From the NCBI RefSeq assembly GCF_000720255.1, contig NZ_JOJE01000018.1, positions 127,895-191,894 of the forward strand: DNA of 64,000 bases, given 5' to 3'. The number at the start of each line of letters is the position of its first letter. Positions within the stretch are counted from its first letter, which is position 1. The position numbers and the translations under genes are program-made. Origin of the DNA: Streptomyces griseus subsp. griseus. GTDB lineage: Bacteria > Actinomycetota > Actinomycetes > Streptomycetales > Streptomycetaceae. Below, in pieces: positions 1 through 7,774 of the stretch. Below the pieces are notes generated by a model. That model did not search any database, was not told where the DNA came from, and was given only the letters and a program-made list of their open reading frames with translations.

Positions 1-545
1 AGGCCCGCGCGATCCTCACCGCGGGCAAGGCGAAGGGCCTGCACCCGCGCATCCACGCCAACCAGCTGTCCTACGGCCCCGGCGTCCAGCTCGCCGTCGA
101 ACTCGACGCGGCCAGCGCCGACCACTGCACCCATCTGACCGACGCCGACGTGGACGCCCTGGCCCACAGCCGCACGGTCGCCACGCTGCTGCCCGGCGCC
201 GAGTTCTCCACCCGCGCCGAGTGGCCCGACGCCCGCCGCCTCCTCGACGCCGGCGTCACCGTCGCCCTGTCCACGGACTGCAACCCGGGCTCGTCGTTCA
301 CCTCGTCCGTGCCGTTCTGCGTCGCGCTCGCGGTACGGGACATGCGCATGACCCCGGACGAGGCGGTCTGGTCGGCCACGGCGGGCGGCGCGGCGGCCCT
401 GCGCCGCGACGACATCGGCCGCCTCGGCCCCGGCGCCTACGCCGACCTGATCCTCCTGGACGCCCCGAGCCACGTTCATCTGGCCTACCGGCCCGGTGTT
501 CCGCTGGTGTCCGAGGTCTGGCGCAGGGGCGTACGGGTGGCCTGA
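1..545 (+). CDS. hutI: Imidazolonepropionase HutI (5'-truncated by window edge)
   Basis: This is the C-terminal ~180 residues of imidazolonepropionase, the cytosolic metal-dependent amidohydrolase that opens the imidazolone ring to N-formimino-glutamate in histidine degradation. The reading frame is already open at base 3. Visible family features are the RIHANQLS segment (metal-site His), the DHCTHL segment and the [10 protein letters not shown] loop, which corresponds to the usual TDxNPG metal-ligand motif. The end of the protein has the ordinary amidohydrolase tail ([10 protein letters not shown]). The gene converges on the sigma factor gene and is separated from it by a strong hairpin. Identity is confident; only the N-terminus is missing. 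Confidence 0.93.
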   Translation, partial: ARAILTAGKAKGLHPRIHANQLSYGPGVQLAVELDAASADHCTHLTDADVDALAHSRTVATLLPGAEFSTRAEWPDARRLLDAGVTVALSTDCNPGSSFTSSVPFCVALAVRDMRMTPDEAVWSATAGGAAALRRDDIGRLGPGAYADLILLDAPSHVHLAYRPGVPLVSEVWRRGVRVA

Positions 546-573
546 GCCGCCCACCGGGCACCCGGACAGCGCC

Positions 574-636
574 GCGGCTCCTCTGTACCAGTCTCAGCCT
601 CATGATCGGAGGCTGGGGCCGGCGCAGAAGAGCCGC
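574..636. terminator. Nested bidirectional terminator hutI / sigma factor
   Basis: An inner hairpin CAGCCTC (595-601) / GAGGCTG (609-615) with a 7-nt loop sits inside a second pair of arms, GCGGCTCCTCTG (574-585) and CAGAAGAGCCGC (625-636), which match with one mismatch. It lies between the convergent stops of hutI and the sigma factor gene, as expected for a shared terminator. Confidence 0.7.
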
Positions 637-678
637 GAGGCAGTCCGCTGTGTGGGGTTTTGTTGTCCCGTGTCGGAT

Positions 679-1596
679 TTACTCCTCCACGGTGAGTCCC
701 TTGCGGAGGCGTACGAGCGTCCGCGACAGCAGTCGCGAGACGTGCATCTGGGAGATGCCCAGCTCGTCGCCGATCTCCGACTGGGTCATGTTGGCGACGA
801 AGCGGAGGGAGAGGATCCTTCTGTCCCGCTGCGGGAGCTCGGCGATGAGCGGCTTCAGGGACTCGACGTACTCGATGCCCTCGAGGCCGTGGTCCTCGTA
901 GCCGATCCGGTCGGCGAGCGCGCCCTCGGAGTCGTCCTCCTCGGGCTGGGCGTCCAGGGAGGAGGCGGTGTACGCGTTGGACGCCGCCATGCCCTCGACG
1001 ACCTCGTCCTTGGTGAGGCCGAGGCGTTCCGCCAACTCCTGGACGGTGGGGGCCCGGTCCAGCTTCTGGGCGAGCTCGTCGCCGGCCTTGGCCAGGTCGA
1101 GCCGGAGCTCCTGGAGCCGCCGCGGGACGCGTACGGACCATGAGGTGTCACGGAAGAAACGCTTGATCTCGCCGACGATGGTTGGCATCGCGAACGTGGG
1201 GAACTCGACTCCCCGGGAGAGCTCGAAGCGGTCGATCGCCTTGATCAGGCCGATGGTGCCGACCTGGATGATGTCCTCGAGGGGCTCACTGCGGGAGCGG
1301 AAGCGGGAGGCGGCGAACTTGACCAGGGCGAGGTTGAGTTCGACGAGGGTGTTGCGGACGTACGAGTATTCGTGGGTGCCTTCCTCGAGCGACTCCAGAC
1401 GCTCGAAGAGGGTTTTCGACAGGGCCCGCGCGTCGACGGGTCCGACCTCGTCGTACGGGGGTATCTCCGGAAGTCCGGACAGGACGTCGTCCTGGTCGGC
1501 GAGTACGCCGTGGTCCTGTTCGATGGGATCCAGATGTTCCGGAGGGGGTGTCGACGTCGTCGTCCGGGTATGCGAGGCGTCGAGCCGGGGTGACAT
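679..1596 (-). CDS. SigB/SigF-family RNA polymerase sigma factor
   Basis: Group 3 sigma factor (SigB/F/G branch) of 305 residues that directs RNA polymerase to stress or developmental promoters. Region 2 is visible around residues 80-125 (LVKFAASRFR, EDIIQVGTIGLIKAIDRFE), the region 2.4 part FPTFAMPTIVGEIKRFFRD follows, and region 4 with its helix-turn-helix is near the C-terminus (LPQRDRRILSLRF, QSEIGDELGISQMHVSRLL). I chose the ATG at 1596 because GGAGG lies 5 nt upstream; ATGs at 1608 and 1620 lack this. It is transcribed away from the STAS and ATPase genes, forming a partner-switching set. Next to hutI this corresponds by position to S. coelicolor sigI, an inference from memory of synteny. 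Confidence 0.93.
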   Translation of the reverse strand: MSPRLDASHTRTTTSTPPPEHLDPIEQDHGVLADQDDVLSGLPEIPPYDEVGPVDARALSKTLFERLESLEEGTHEYSYVRNTLVELNLALVKFAASRFRSRSEPLEDIIQVGTIGLIKAIDRFELSRGVEFPTFAMPTIVGEIKRFFRDTSWSVRVPRRLQELRLDLAKAGDELAQKLDRAPTVQELAERLGLTKDEVVEGMAASNAYTASSLDAQPEEDDSEGALADRIGYEDHGLEGIEYVESLKPLIAELPQRDRRILSLRFVANMTQSEIGDELGISQMHVSRLLSRTLVRLRKGLTVEE

Positions 1597-1751
1597 GATG
1601 TCCTCCATCGTTCTCGGCATAAGGCTGCCGGAGCCAGTTCGTGCACTGCGGTGTGCGGCGCCTCCAAAGCCGGCCGTGTCGGGTACGTGTCCTTACTAGC
1701 CCTACCCGCTTTCCCGAGCCGCCCGCAAGTGCGTTTGGTTCGCAAATGTCC

Positions 1752-1775
1752 GTTTGTGGGTGGTTGTTCGGGTGT
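1752..1775 (+). promoter_or_regulatory. Candidate SigB-type promoter for the STAS gene
   Basis: GTTT (1752-1755) and GGGTGT (1770-1775) are separated by 14 bp. The known Streptomyces SigB/F-type consensus is GnnT, 14-16 bp, GGGTAY, so this differs by one base in the -10 element. It would start transcription about 65 nt before the STAS start codon, consistent with autoregulation by the divergent sigma factor. It was found by eye. Confidence 0.5.
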
Positions 1776-1845
1776 CGGAGTGTGTGAGGAAGGCGTAGTG
1801 TTCGAGGGCGTCAGTCAGCAGCCACGACCTCGGGAGAGAGACGGC

Positions 1846-2223
1846 ATGGACCACGGGACGGTCGGCAGCGCGCAGTCGGGCCGGCTTCTGGTGGAGGTGC
1901 GGCAAGAAGGCTCCAGTGCCGTCGTGACTCCGGCAGGTGAGTTGGATCACCACACGGCCGATTTGTTGCGTGAGCCACTCGAGGATTGCCTCGACAAGGG
2001 CCTCAGTCGGCTGGTCGTCGACTGCTCGCGCCTGGAGTTCTGCGACTCCACCGGGTTGAACGTTCTGCTCGGGGCCCGGCTCAAGGCGGAGTCCGCCGGA
2101 GGCGGGGTGCATCTGGCGGGGATGCTGCCCGTAGTCGCACGGGTCTTCGAGATCACGGGCGCGGACGCGGTCTTCACCGTGCACGAGACGGTCGAGGCGG
2201 CCCTGGCCGGCGACGCCGGCTGA
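1846..2223 (+). CDS. STAS-domain anti-sigma factor antagonist
   Basis: Small (125 aa) single STAS-domain protein of the SpoIIAA/RsbV type. The phosphorylatable serine motif is seen in FCDSTGLNVLL (around residue 63), where the Ser of DST is the residue normally phosphorylated by the cognate anti-sigma kinase. The N-terminal strand VTPAGELDHHTA is typical. The ATG at 1846 follows a purine-rich GGGAGAGAG; in-frame upstream codons run through the promoter region and are unlikely to be translated. It lies between the divergent sigma gene and the downstream HATPase gene, so the three probably form one regulatory switch. Confidence 0.9.
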   Translation: MDHGTVGSAQSGRLLVEVRQEGSSAVVTPAGELDHHTADLLREPLEDCLDKGLSRLVVDCSRLEFCDSTGLNVLLGARLKAESAGGGVHLAGMLPVVARVFEITGADAVFTVHETVEAALAGDAG

Positions 2224-2498
2224 CCCGGCGGACGGGACCGGTGAGACGACCGCCCTTCGCGGCCCGCCCTTCGTGCCTGTTCACCGCAGCCTCCCCGACG
2301 CTCTTGCGTCGGCACGTCCCGCACGTCACATCTTCCAAGCCGAACAGAGGGGTGTTCTGCCGGTTCGCCCGGGCAGGAGACAACCTGAACATGTCGGTGG
2401 CAAATGGTGGCGGGAGGACGCGGAACCGGCGTTCCGGAGCCAGAATCGAGGACGACCGGCCGTGAATCCGGAAGGATCGCCGGTGGACCGAGCCGGAA

Positions 2499-2528
2499 CC
2501 GTGTGTACTGCAAGAGCCGTGTGTACTG
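2499..2528. repeat. Direct repeat CCGTGTGTACTG x2 upstream of the ATPase gene
   Basis: CCGTGTGTACTG occurs at 2499-2510 and again at 2517-2528, 18 bp apart. A second cluster of TGAATCG/TGAACTGG/TGAATCGG octamers follows at about 2550-2578. They sit in the 365-bp gene-free stretch 2224-2588 between the STAS and ATPase genes and could be a binding site. No other gene is visible there. Confidence 0.4.
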
Positions 2529-2588
2529 ACTGACCGGACAGAATGACTTTTGAATCGTGAACTGGTGAATCGGTGAGGTGAAGCGCTG

Positions 2589-3209
2589 ATGAGCACCACC
2601 CGGCCTTATTCGCCGGGCTCCCCTGAGCCCAGCGGCGCTTCCGGGGCGTTCCATGGAGGCGACGCGCCGGGGTCCGGGGCGACCCCGGGGGGCGTGCCGG
2701 GGGGCAGTGCGTCCGGCGACGGCACGGCCGTGCCGTCGGCCACGACGGGGGCACCGGGGGCGTCCGCGACGCCGAGCCCGGCCGGAGCGGCGTCGACGGG
2801 CCGCCAGGTCCGCCGGCTGAGCTTCGACGACGTGAGCGGGGTCGTACCTCTCGCCCGTGACTTCGCACGTCAGGCACTGTACGCGTGGGGCTGGCTGCCC
2901 GCCGCGACGGCCGACCAGCGGGCCGCCGCCGAGGACGTGCTGCTCGTCGTGTCCGAGCTGGTCACCAACGCCTGCCTGCATGCCGAGGGGCCGGACGAAC
3001 TCCAGATCGGCTGCGACAACAAGGTGATCCGCGTCGAGGTCTCCGACCGCGGCACCGGCCAGCCGGCCCCCCGCACCCCGCACCGCGCCGGTCGCCCCGG
3101 CGGTCATGGCATGTTCATCGTGCAGCGACTCTGCCTGGACTGGGGCGTCGTCCGCATCCCCGGCGTGGCCGGAAAGAAGGTCTGGGCAGAACTGGGCGCC
3201 CCGGCGTAA
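2589..3209 (+). CDS. RsbW-like ATP-binding (HATPase) anti-sigma regulatory protein
   Basis: 206-residue protein with a low-complexity Gly/Ser/Ala/Pro-rich N-terminal ~70 residues and a C-terminal HATPase_c_2 domain of the RsbW/SpoIIAB type. The ATP-binding boxes are visible: N-box ELVTNACLHA (about residue 125), G1-like VSDRGTG (about 155) and G2-like GGHGMFIVQRL (about 174). Such proteins bind the sigma factor and phosphorylate the STAS antagonist. It follows the STAS gene in the same direction after a 365-bp gap that may hold its own promoter. Whether it is a kinase for this sigma factor is inferred from neighbourhood only. Confidence 0.85.
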   Translation: MSTTRPYSPGSPEPSGASGAFHGGDAPGSGATPGGVPGGSASGDGTAVPSATTGAPGASATPSPAGAASTGRQVRRLSFDDVSGVVPLARDFARQALYAWGWLPAATADQRAAAEDVLLVVSELVTNACLHAEGPDELQIGCDNKVIRVEVSDRGTGQPAPRTPHRAGRPGGHGMFIVQRLCLDWGVVRIPGVAGKKVWAELGAPA

Positions 3210-3336
3210 CCAACGCCACACCTGCGGCGCTCGACGGCGACCCCCGCCGCCGTGCGCTCACGGCGCCGTCCCGCCCCGCGCCTCGCCTACGCCCGACGTG
3301 CCCGCCCAGCCGCACTGCCGCACGTACGCCACGTCC

Positions 3337-3388
3337 GTCCTTCCCGTCCGGCGTGCTCGCGCGGTCCTTCCCGTCCGGCGTGCTCGCG
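3337..3388. repeat. 25-bp tandem direct repeat in a 417-bp gene-free stretch
   Basis: Two near-identical copies beginning GTCCTTCCCGTCCGGCGTGC lie at 3337-3361 and 3364-3388 (27-bp period), followed by decayed partial copies to about 3450. The region 3210-3626 otherwise shows no convincing gene: the open frames on both strands are Arg/Pro/Ala-rich low-complexity translations. Confidence 0.6.
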
Positions 3389-3586
3389 CCGCGCTTCCTC
3401 CGGCGGGCCTGCGCCCGCGCCGCGCTTCCCGTCCGGGCTCGCCGCGTCACCCGGGCCGCCCGCGCGGCGTCGGCCCACCTGTCCCTGCTGTGCCCCGCAC
3501 CGCGCCGGCCCCTCCCGCGCCCGGCTCCCGATCCCCACAACTCCGGTCCGCCCGTGTCTTCCTTCCTCACGTACCCGGGCGTACCT

Positions 3587-3613
3587 TGACGGACCGATCT
3601 GATGTGCCGTCAG
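3587..3613 (+). promoter_or_regulatory. Inverted repeat upstream of surface-protein operon
   Basis: TGACGG (3587-3592) and CCGTCA (3607-3612) form an inverted repeat with a 14-bp spacer, and CTGA (3599-3602)/TCAG (3610-3613) form a second overlapping dyad. The site ends 13 bp before the GTG start of the LPQTG protein gene, so it could be an operator or a 5'UTR hairpin. Confidence 0.4.
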
Positions 3614-3626
3614 AAATGAGGGGACC

Positions 3627-4343
3627 GTGTCGAATCAGAAGCGAACCGCCGCGCTCGCGACTGTCGCGGCCCTGGCGGGGTCGGCGGTGTGGGGGGCCGC
3701 ACCGGTGGCCCGGGCCGCGGTCGTCGACGTCAACTACGCCTGCGAGACGCCCATCGGCGACAAGAGTGCCGTCTCGCCGATCGACATCAGGGGCGTCAGA
3801 AGCGGCTCCGGCTACAAGATCACCATGTCCTGGCAGAAAGGCGTCTCCTCCAGCCCCATAGAGCTGGGCAAGGGCGCGATGAACCCGAGCGCCACCGTCA
3901 AGCTGGGCGGCGCGGACAGCGGCACCGTCACCGTCACCGGCCCCGCCAACCAGACCGCGATCCCGGCCGACACCCCCATCAAGATCAACGACCTGTCCGG
4001 CACGTACATCCCGAAGAAGACCGGCAAGGTCACCTTCACGGCCGGCGCGCTCACCATCAAGGCCCTCGGTACGACCACCACGTGCACCCCCACCACCAAC
4101 CCCGGCGCGTCCCTCACCCTCGACGTGACGGCGGCGTCCGGTGGCGGGTCGGGCGGCTCCGGCGGCACGTCCGGGACCGGTGGCGCGCAGACCGGCGGCG
4201 ACTCCGGCGCCCGGCTCCCGCAGACCGGCCCCGAGGACTCCGCCATCGCCCTCGGCACACTCGGCGGCACCGTGCTGCTCGCCGGCGCCGCGGGCGCCCT
4301 GTGGCTGACCCGGCGCAACCAGCCGGTACGCACCCGCCGCTGA
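3627..4343 (+). CDS. Sortase-anchored surface protein with LPQTG motif
   Basis: 238-residue exported protein. Residues 1-31 are a Sec signal peptide with a likely ARA-A cleavage site; residues ~35-165 form a beta-rich domain bounded by one N-terminal Cys (NYACETP) and one C-terminal Cys (TTTCTP); a Gly/Ser/Thr linker follows (GGGSGGSGG); then comes a classic cell-wall sorting signal of LPQTG, a hydrophobic segment and an RRNQPVRTRR tail. The GTG start follows GAGGGGACC. It opens a four-gene operon whose last gene carries a second, homologous Cys-pair domain and an LAETG signal. The ligand or structural role is unknown. Anchoring by a sortase is a confident family inference; no sortase gene is in the window. 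Confidence 0.85.
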   Translation: MSNQKRTAALATVAALAGSAVWGAAPVARAAVVDVNYACETPIGDKSAVSPIDIRGVRSGSGYKITMSWQKGVSSSPIELGKGAMNPSATVKLGGADSGTVTVTGPANQTAIPADTPIKINDLSGTYIPKKTGKVTFTAGALTIKALGTTTTCTPTTNPGASLTLDVTAASGGGSGGSGGTSGTGGAQTGGDSGARLPQTGPEDSAIALGTLGGTVLLAGAAGALWLTRRNQPVRTRR

Positions 4344-4402
4344 CCTCCGCCGACCCGCTGGAGTCGACCGACCCGGAGTCGATACCACCGCTGGAGCCGC
4401 CG

Positions 4403-5245
4403 ATGTCGTTCGCCGCCCGTGTCCTGTTCCTGGCCGCGCTGTGTGCCCTGGGCCCGATCCCCGCGGCCGGCGCCGCCGACGGCTGGTCCCTCGCGCCCTC
4501 CGGCGGCGGGCGGCCGTCCTTCTACGCCGAGGGCGTCCCCGGGGCGGACCTGCGGGACACGGTGTCCGTGACCAACCGGAACACGCGACCGGTCACCGTA
4601 CGGCTGACCGCCACCGGCGCGCCGGTGACCTTCGCCGAGGCCGCCGTCCGGATCCCCGCCCGCACCCGCGCCGACATCCCGTTCACCGTGCGCCTCCCGG
4701 CGGACAGGGCGACCGGCGACCGTACCGGCGCCATCGTCGCGCGGGACGCCGACGGCCGGCACACCACCGTACGGCTGCTGCTGCGCACCGGCGGCCCGAA
4801 GCTCGCCGCGCTGACCGTGGAGCACGTGGCAGTACGCGGCGACCGCATCACGTACGAGCTGGTCGACCGGGGCACGACGGCCCTCACGCCGCGCCTGGAG
4901 GTGCGGGCGGACGGGGTCCTCGGCCGGGTTCTGGACCGCGCCCCGCGCACCCTGCCCGTCGAACTCGCCCCGGGCAGCCGCCTGAGGCTCACCGAACCGT
5001 GGCCCGACCCGCCCGCCCTGGACGCGGTGGACGTCCGGCTGACGGCGACCGCTGCGGGCGGCGCGCGCGAAACCGCGCAGGCCTCCGCACGGTTCGTGCC
5101 GTGGGACGCGGTGGCGGGCACCGCGGCCGCCGCGCTGCTCGCCGGGACCGCCGTGGCCGTACGGCGGCGAGGGCGTCGTAAGGACGAGCGAGCGGTCCCC
5201 GAATCCCCCAGCCCGGAGGCCGGGTTTACGGGAGCGGTGGGATGA
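4403..5245 (+). CDS. Exported membrane-anchored protein, DUF916-like
   Basis: 280-residue protein with a signal peptide (residues 1-24, ending AAGAAD), about 200 residues of beta-sandwich-like sequence and a C-terminal membrane helix (AGTAAAALLAGTAVAV) followed by a short RRRGRRK cytosolic tail. The start of the mature protein (SLAPSGGGRPSFYAEGV, then DTVSVTNRNTRPVTVRLTA) resembles the DUF916/WxL-interacting group of surface proteins, a family suggestion from pattern only. Its stop overlaps the next start (ATGA at 5242-5245), so translation is coupled. It probably works with the sortase-anchored proteins on either side. Confidence 0.75.
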   Translation: MSFAARVLFLAALCALGPIPAAGAADGWSLAPSGGGRPSFYAEGVPGADLRDTVSVTNRNTRPVTVRLTATGAPVTFAEAAVRIPARTRADIPFTVRLPADRATGDRTGAIVARDADGRHTTVRLLLRTGGPKLAALTVEHVAVRGDRITYELVDRGTTALTPRLEVRADGVLGRVLDRAPRTLPVELAPGSRLRLTEPWPDPPALDAVDVRLTATAAGGARETAQASARFVPWDAVAGTAAAALLAGTAVAVRRRGRRKDERAVPESPSPEAGFTGAVG

Positions 5246-6411
5246 GCGGCGGGCGGCGGATCGTGACCGCGCTGGTGGCGGTGCTCGCGCTGCTCCTGCT
5301 GCCCCTGGCGGGCACGGCCGTTGCGGACGGGCCGACCGTCAGGCTGGACAAGTCCCAGGCGGGGACAGGGGGTTCGATCACCGCGAGCGGGAGCGGCTGG
5401 CGTCCCCGGACGCTGCTGATGCTGCTGGTCTGCGGGCAGTCGGTGCCCTCGCGGGGGGTGCTCGGCGGTACCAACTCCTGCGCCAACGCGGACGGCCGGG
5501 CCGTCACCACCGACGCCGGCGGGCACTTCAGCAGGAGGCTGCCGGTGACCGAACCGCCGGTGCCGTGCCCGTGCGTGGTGCACGTGGCCACCGTGACGGG
5601 CGCGAAGGCGGAGGCTGACGCCGTCTTCCAGGTCGCCGGGCACCCCGTCCGGCCGCTGCCCGAGCAGACGGCCGGCGGACGTCTCTCGGTGCTCACCGAC
5701 ACCCGGCTGGAGGGCTCCAGCGGCCTGCTGACCTGGTTCGGGGCGCCACCGGCCCGCACGCTCGTCCTCACCGTCGGCAACGTCGGCCCCGGCCCCGTGA
5801 AGAACCCCGTCTTCCAGGTCGGCACCGCGCACGGCGTGTTCGCCCCGCAGTGGCAGGAACAGCAGTGGCGCGGCACCCTCGCACCCGGTGGCAAGGCACG
5901 GATCAGACTGCCGGTCGAGCTCGCGGCCGGGGCGCACGGCGACTACACGGTCTCGCTGAAGTACGGCGGGAAGGTCCTCGCCGAGCAGCCGTGGGCCGTG
6001 GGCCGTCCCTGGGGCGTGACCCTGTTCTGGCTCCTGCTCTGCCTGGTCGTGCCGACGGCCCTGTTCCGCATCGGCATGGCCGTGGTGGACCGGGTCCGGC
6101 CCCGGAGGCCGGGACACGGCGGCGGGGGCGGGACACAGCCCGGCGCGGCGAGCCGCACCCGGCCCGGCGGCGCGCGCCGGACGTGGCCCGGACTCGGGCT
6201 CCCCGGCGGTGCCCGGTTCCGTGGCCGGCGCCCGCCCGAACGCACCGCGCGCCTGCCGGGGTTCGGCGCCGCCGACAGCGCGTCCCCGACGTCCCCGACC
6301 CTGCCGTGGTTCACCCCGGACTCCGACCCGGGCACGCCCGGCCGGCTCTCCGCACCGCACGACGACAGCCCGACGAGTCCTACGACTCCCACCAGGAAGG
6401 GACCCATGTGA
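5242..6411 (+). CDS. Exported single-pass protein with neocarzinostatin-like domain
   Basis: 389-residue protein. A signal peptide (ALLLLPLAGTAVA) is followed by an Ig-like domain (VRLDKSQAGTGGSITASGSGW, Cys-containing NSCANADGR and PCPC) whose pattern recalls the neocarzinostatin fold. A second beta-rich region (TLVLTVGNVGPGPV) and a membrane helix (LFWLLLCLVVPTALFRIGMAVV, about residues 255-276) come next. The last ~110 residues are Pro/Arg/Gly-rich and presumably cytosolic. The start overlaps the upstream gene by 4 bp and the stop overlaps the GTG of the next gene, so this is the centre of a tightly coupled operon. The domain assignment is tentative; the topology is clear. Confidence 0.75.
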   Translation: MSGGRRIVTALVAVLALLLLPLAGTAVADGPTVRLDKSQAGTGGSITASGSGWRPRTLLMLLVCGQSVPSRGVLGGTNSCANADGRAVTTDAGGHFSRRLPVTEPPVPCPCVVHVATVTGAKAEADAVFQVAGHPVRPLPEQTAGGRLSVLTDTRLEGSSGLLTWFGAPPARTLVLTVGNVGPGPVKNPVFQVGTAHGVFAPQWQEQQWRGTLAPGGKARIRLPVELAAGAHGDYTVSLKYGGKVLAEQPWAVGRPWGVTLFWLLLCLVVPTALFRIGMAVVDRVRPRRPGHGGGGGTQPGAASRTRPGGARRTWPGLGLPGGARFRGRRPPERTARLPGFGAADSASPTSPTLPWFTPDSDPGTPGRLSAPHDDSPTSPTTPTRKGPM

Positions 6412-7697
6412 GAACGCGAAGGAGAGCGGGCGCGGCGGGCGTCGCGCTGCTGTGCGGCGGGGCGGCCGCCCTGCTGGGCGTGGCGGTGGCCACCCCGGCG
6501 CAGGCCGCCGAGGTGTCGTACGCGACCAAGTGCATACCGCCGGCGGGCGTCGGCCTGCCCGACGTCGAGGGCACCACCAAGGTCGAGATCACCGCACCGG
6601 CGACGGCGAAGGTCGGCGACACCGTCGACGTCGTCTGGAAGTTCACACAGGCCGCATCGAAGAACCCCGACATCATCGACCTGCCCGCGAACTCGGTCCA
6701 GCCGTCCGGCACCCTGAAGGCGGCCGGCGCGCAGACAGCCGACATCGCGCTGCAGGGGCCGCGGGAGAACCCTGCCATCCCCAAGGGCGGCGCCATGGTG
6801 CTGTCCGACATGAAGGGCACCCTGAAGCTGACGGCGGCGGGGCAGGTGACGCTGACGCCGGACGCGTACACGGTCAACGCCATGGGGACCGACACCAAGT
6901 GCGCGCCGACGCAGGCGGTCGCCTCGGCGGCGACCATCACGGTGACGGCGGGAAGCGGCGGTACGCCGAGCACCACGCCGGATCCGACGGGCTCCGGGTC
7001 GACCTCACCGACGCCGTCCGGCAGGCCCAGCGTGTCACCGAGCCTGACCCCGACCGGCGACGGCGGGCAGACCGACTTCACCGGCAAGCAGGTCCAGGTC
7101 CCCTACGCCTGCAGGACGCCCATCGGCGACAAGGAGGCGACCTCGCCGGTACAGATCAACGCCAAGAAGAACGGGGGGAGTTACGACCTCACCGTGAAGT
7201 TCGGGAAGTCGGTGATGGACAGCCCGGCGAACATTCCCAAGGGCTCGGTCGAGCCGTCGATGCAGATCGTCCTGGGCGGCGCGGACACCGGCTCCGTGCA
7301 GGTGGCGGGCCCGGCCAACGCGGCGGACATCAAGGCGGGCGACCCCATCGAGATCCCCGACCTGACCGGCACCTACAAGCCGGGCGCGTCCGGCAAGTCG
7401 ACGCTGTCGCCCGGCACCCTGACGATCAAGGCCCTCGGTACGACCACGACCTGCACCCCGAAGCAGTCGCTGGTCTCCCTCACCCTGGACACCTCCAAGC
7501 AGGAGGGCGGCGCCTCGGGCGGATCCTCCTCCGGCGGCACCTCCGGCGGTTCGGGCGGTACGTCGTCCTCCGGCGGCCTCGCCGAGACCGGCGCCGCCGA
7601 CCACGGCAGCCTCAAGGCCCTCGCCCTGGTCGCCGGTACAGCGGTCCTCCTGGGCGGTGCGGTCTTCACCCTCCTGCCGGGCAGGCGAACGCGCTGA
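6408..7697 (+). CDS. Sortase-anchored surface protein with two Cys-pair domains, LAETG motif
   Basis: 429-residue exported protein starting at the GTG that overlaps the previous stop, with AGGAAGGGA upstream. After the signal peptide (to about residue 33, AQAAE) come two domains of ~130 residues, each bracketed by one Cys near the start and one near the end (TKCIPP...TKCAPT and YACRTP...TTTCTP). The second is clearly homologous to the domain of the LPQTG protein (shared PIGDK, LGGAD, GPAN, ALGTTTTCTP). The domains are joined by a Ser/Thr/Pro linker. A Gly/Ser linker, LAETG, a hydrophobic helix and GRRTR form the sorting signal. LAxTG is the motif known for class E sortases of Streptomyces, as in long chaplins. 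Confidence 0.85.
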   Translation: MRTRRRAGAAGVALLCGGAAALLGVAVATPAQAAEVSYATKCIPPAGVGLPDVEGTTKVEITAPATAKVGDTVDVVWKFTQAASKNPDIIDLPANSVQPSGTLKAAGAQTADIALQGPRENPAIPKGGAMVLSDMKGTLKLTAAGQVTLTPDAYTVNAMGTDTKCAPTQAVASAATITVTAGSGGTPSTTPDPTGSGSTSPTPSGRPSVSPSLTPTGDGGQTDFTGKQVQVPYACRTPIGDKEATSPVQINAKKNGGSYDLTVKFGKSVMDSPANIPKGSVEPSMQIVLGGADTGSVQVAGPANAADIKAGDPIEIPDLTGTYKPGASGKSTLSPGTLTIKALGTTTTCTPKQSLVSLTLDTSKQEGGASGGSSSGGTSGGSGGTSSSGGLAETGAADHGSLKALALVAGTAVLLGGAVFTLLPGRRTR

Positions 7698-7718
7698 CCC
7701 GCACCCCGCACAAAACCA

Positions 7719-7752
7719 GGGGGCCACCGCATCCGAGGATGCGGTGGCCCCC
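7719..7752. terminator. Perfect bidirectional terminator
   Basis: A 16-bp perfect stem (7719-7734 with 7737-7752; arms GGGGGCCACCGCATCC and its complement) with a minimal loop lies between the convergent surface-protein operon and the peptide transporter gene. Confidence 0.85.
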
Positions 7753-7774
7753 CGCAGGACAGCCGGACGTGACG

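Noticed and set aside
3252..3602. Open frames in the 3210-3626 gap
   Set aside because: Translations are repeat-derived Arg/Pro/Ser-rich sequence caused by the 27-bp direct repeat; no start site or conserved motif.
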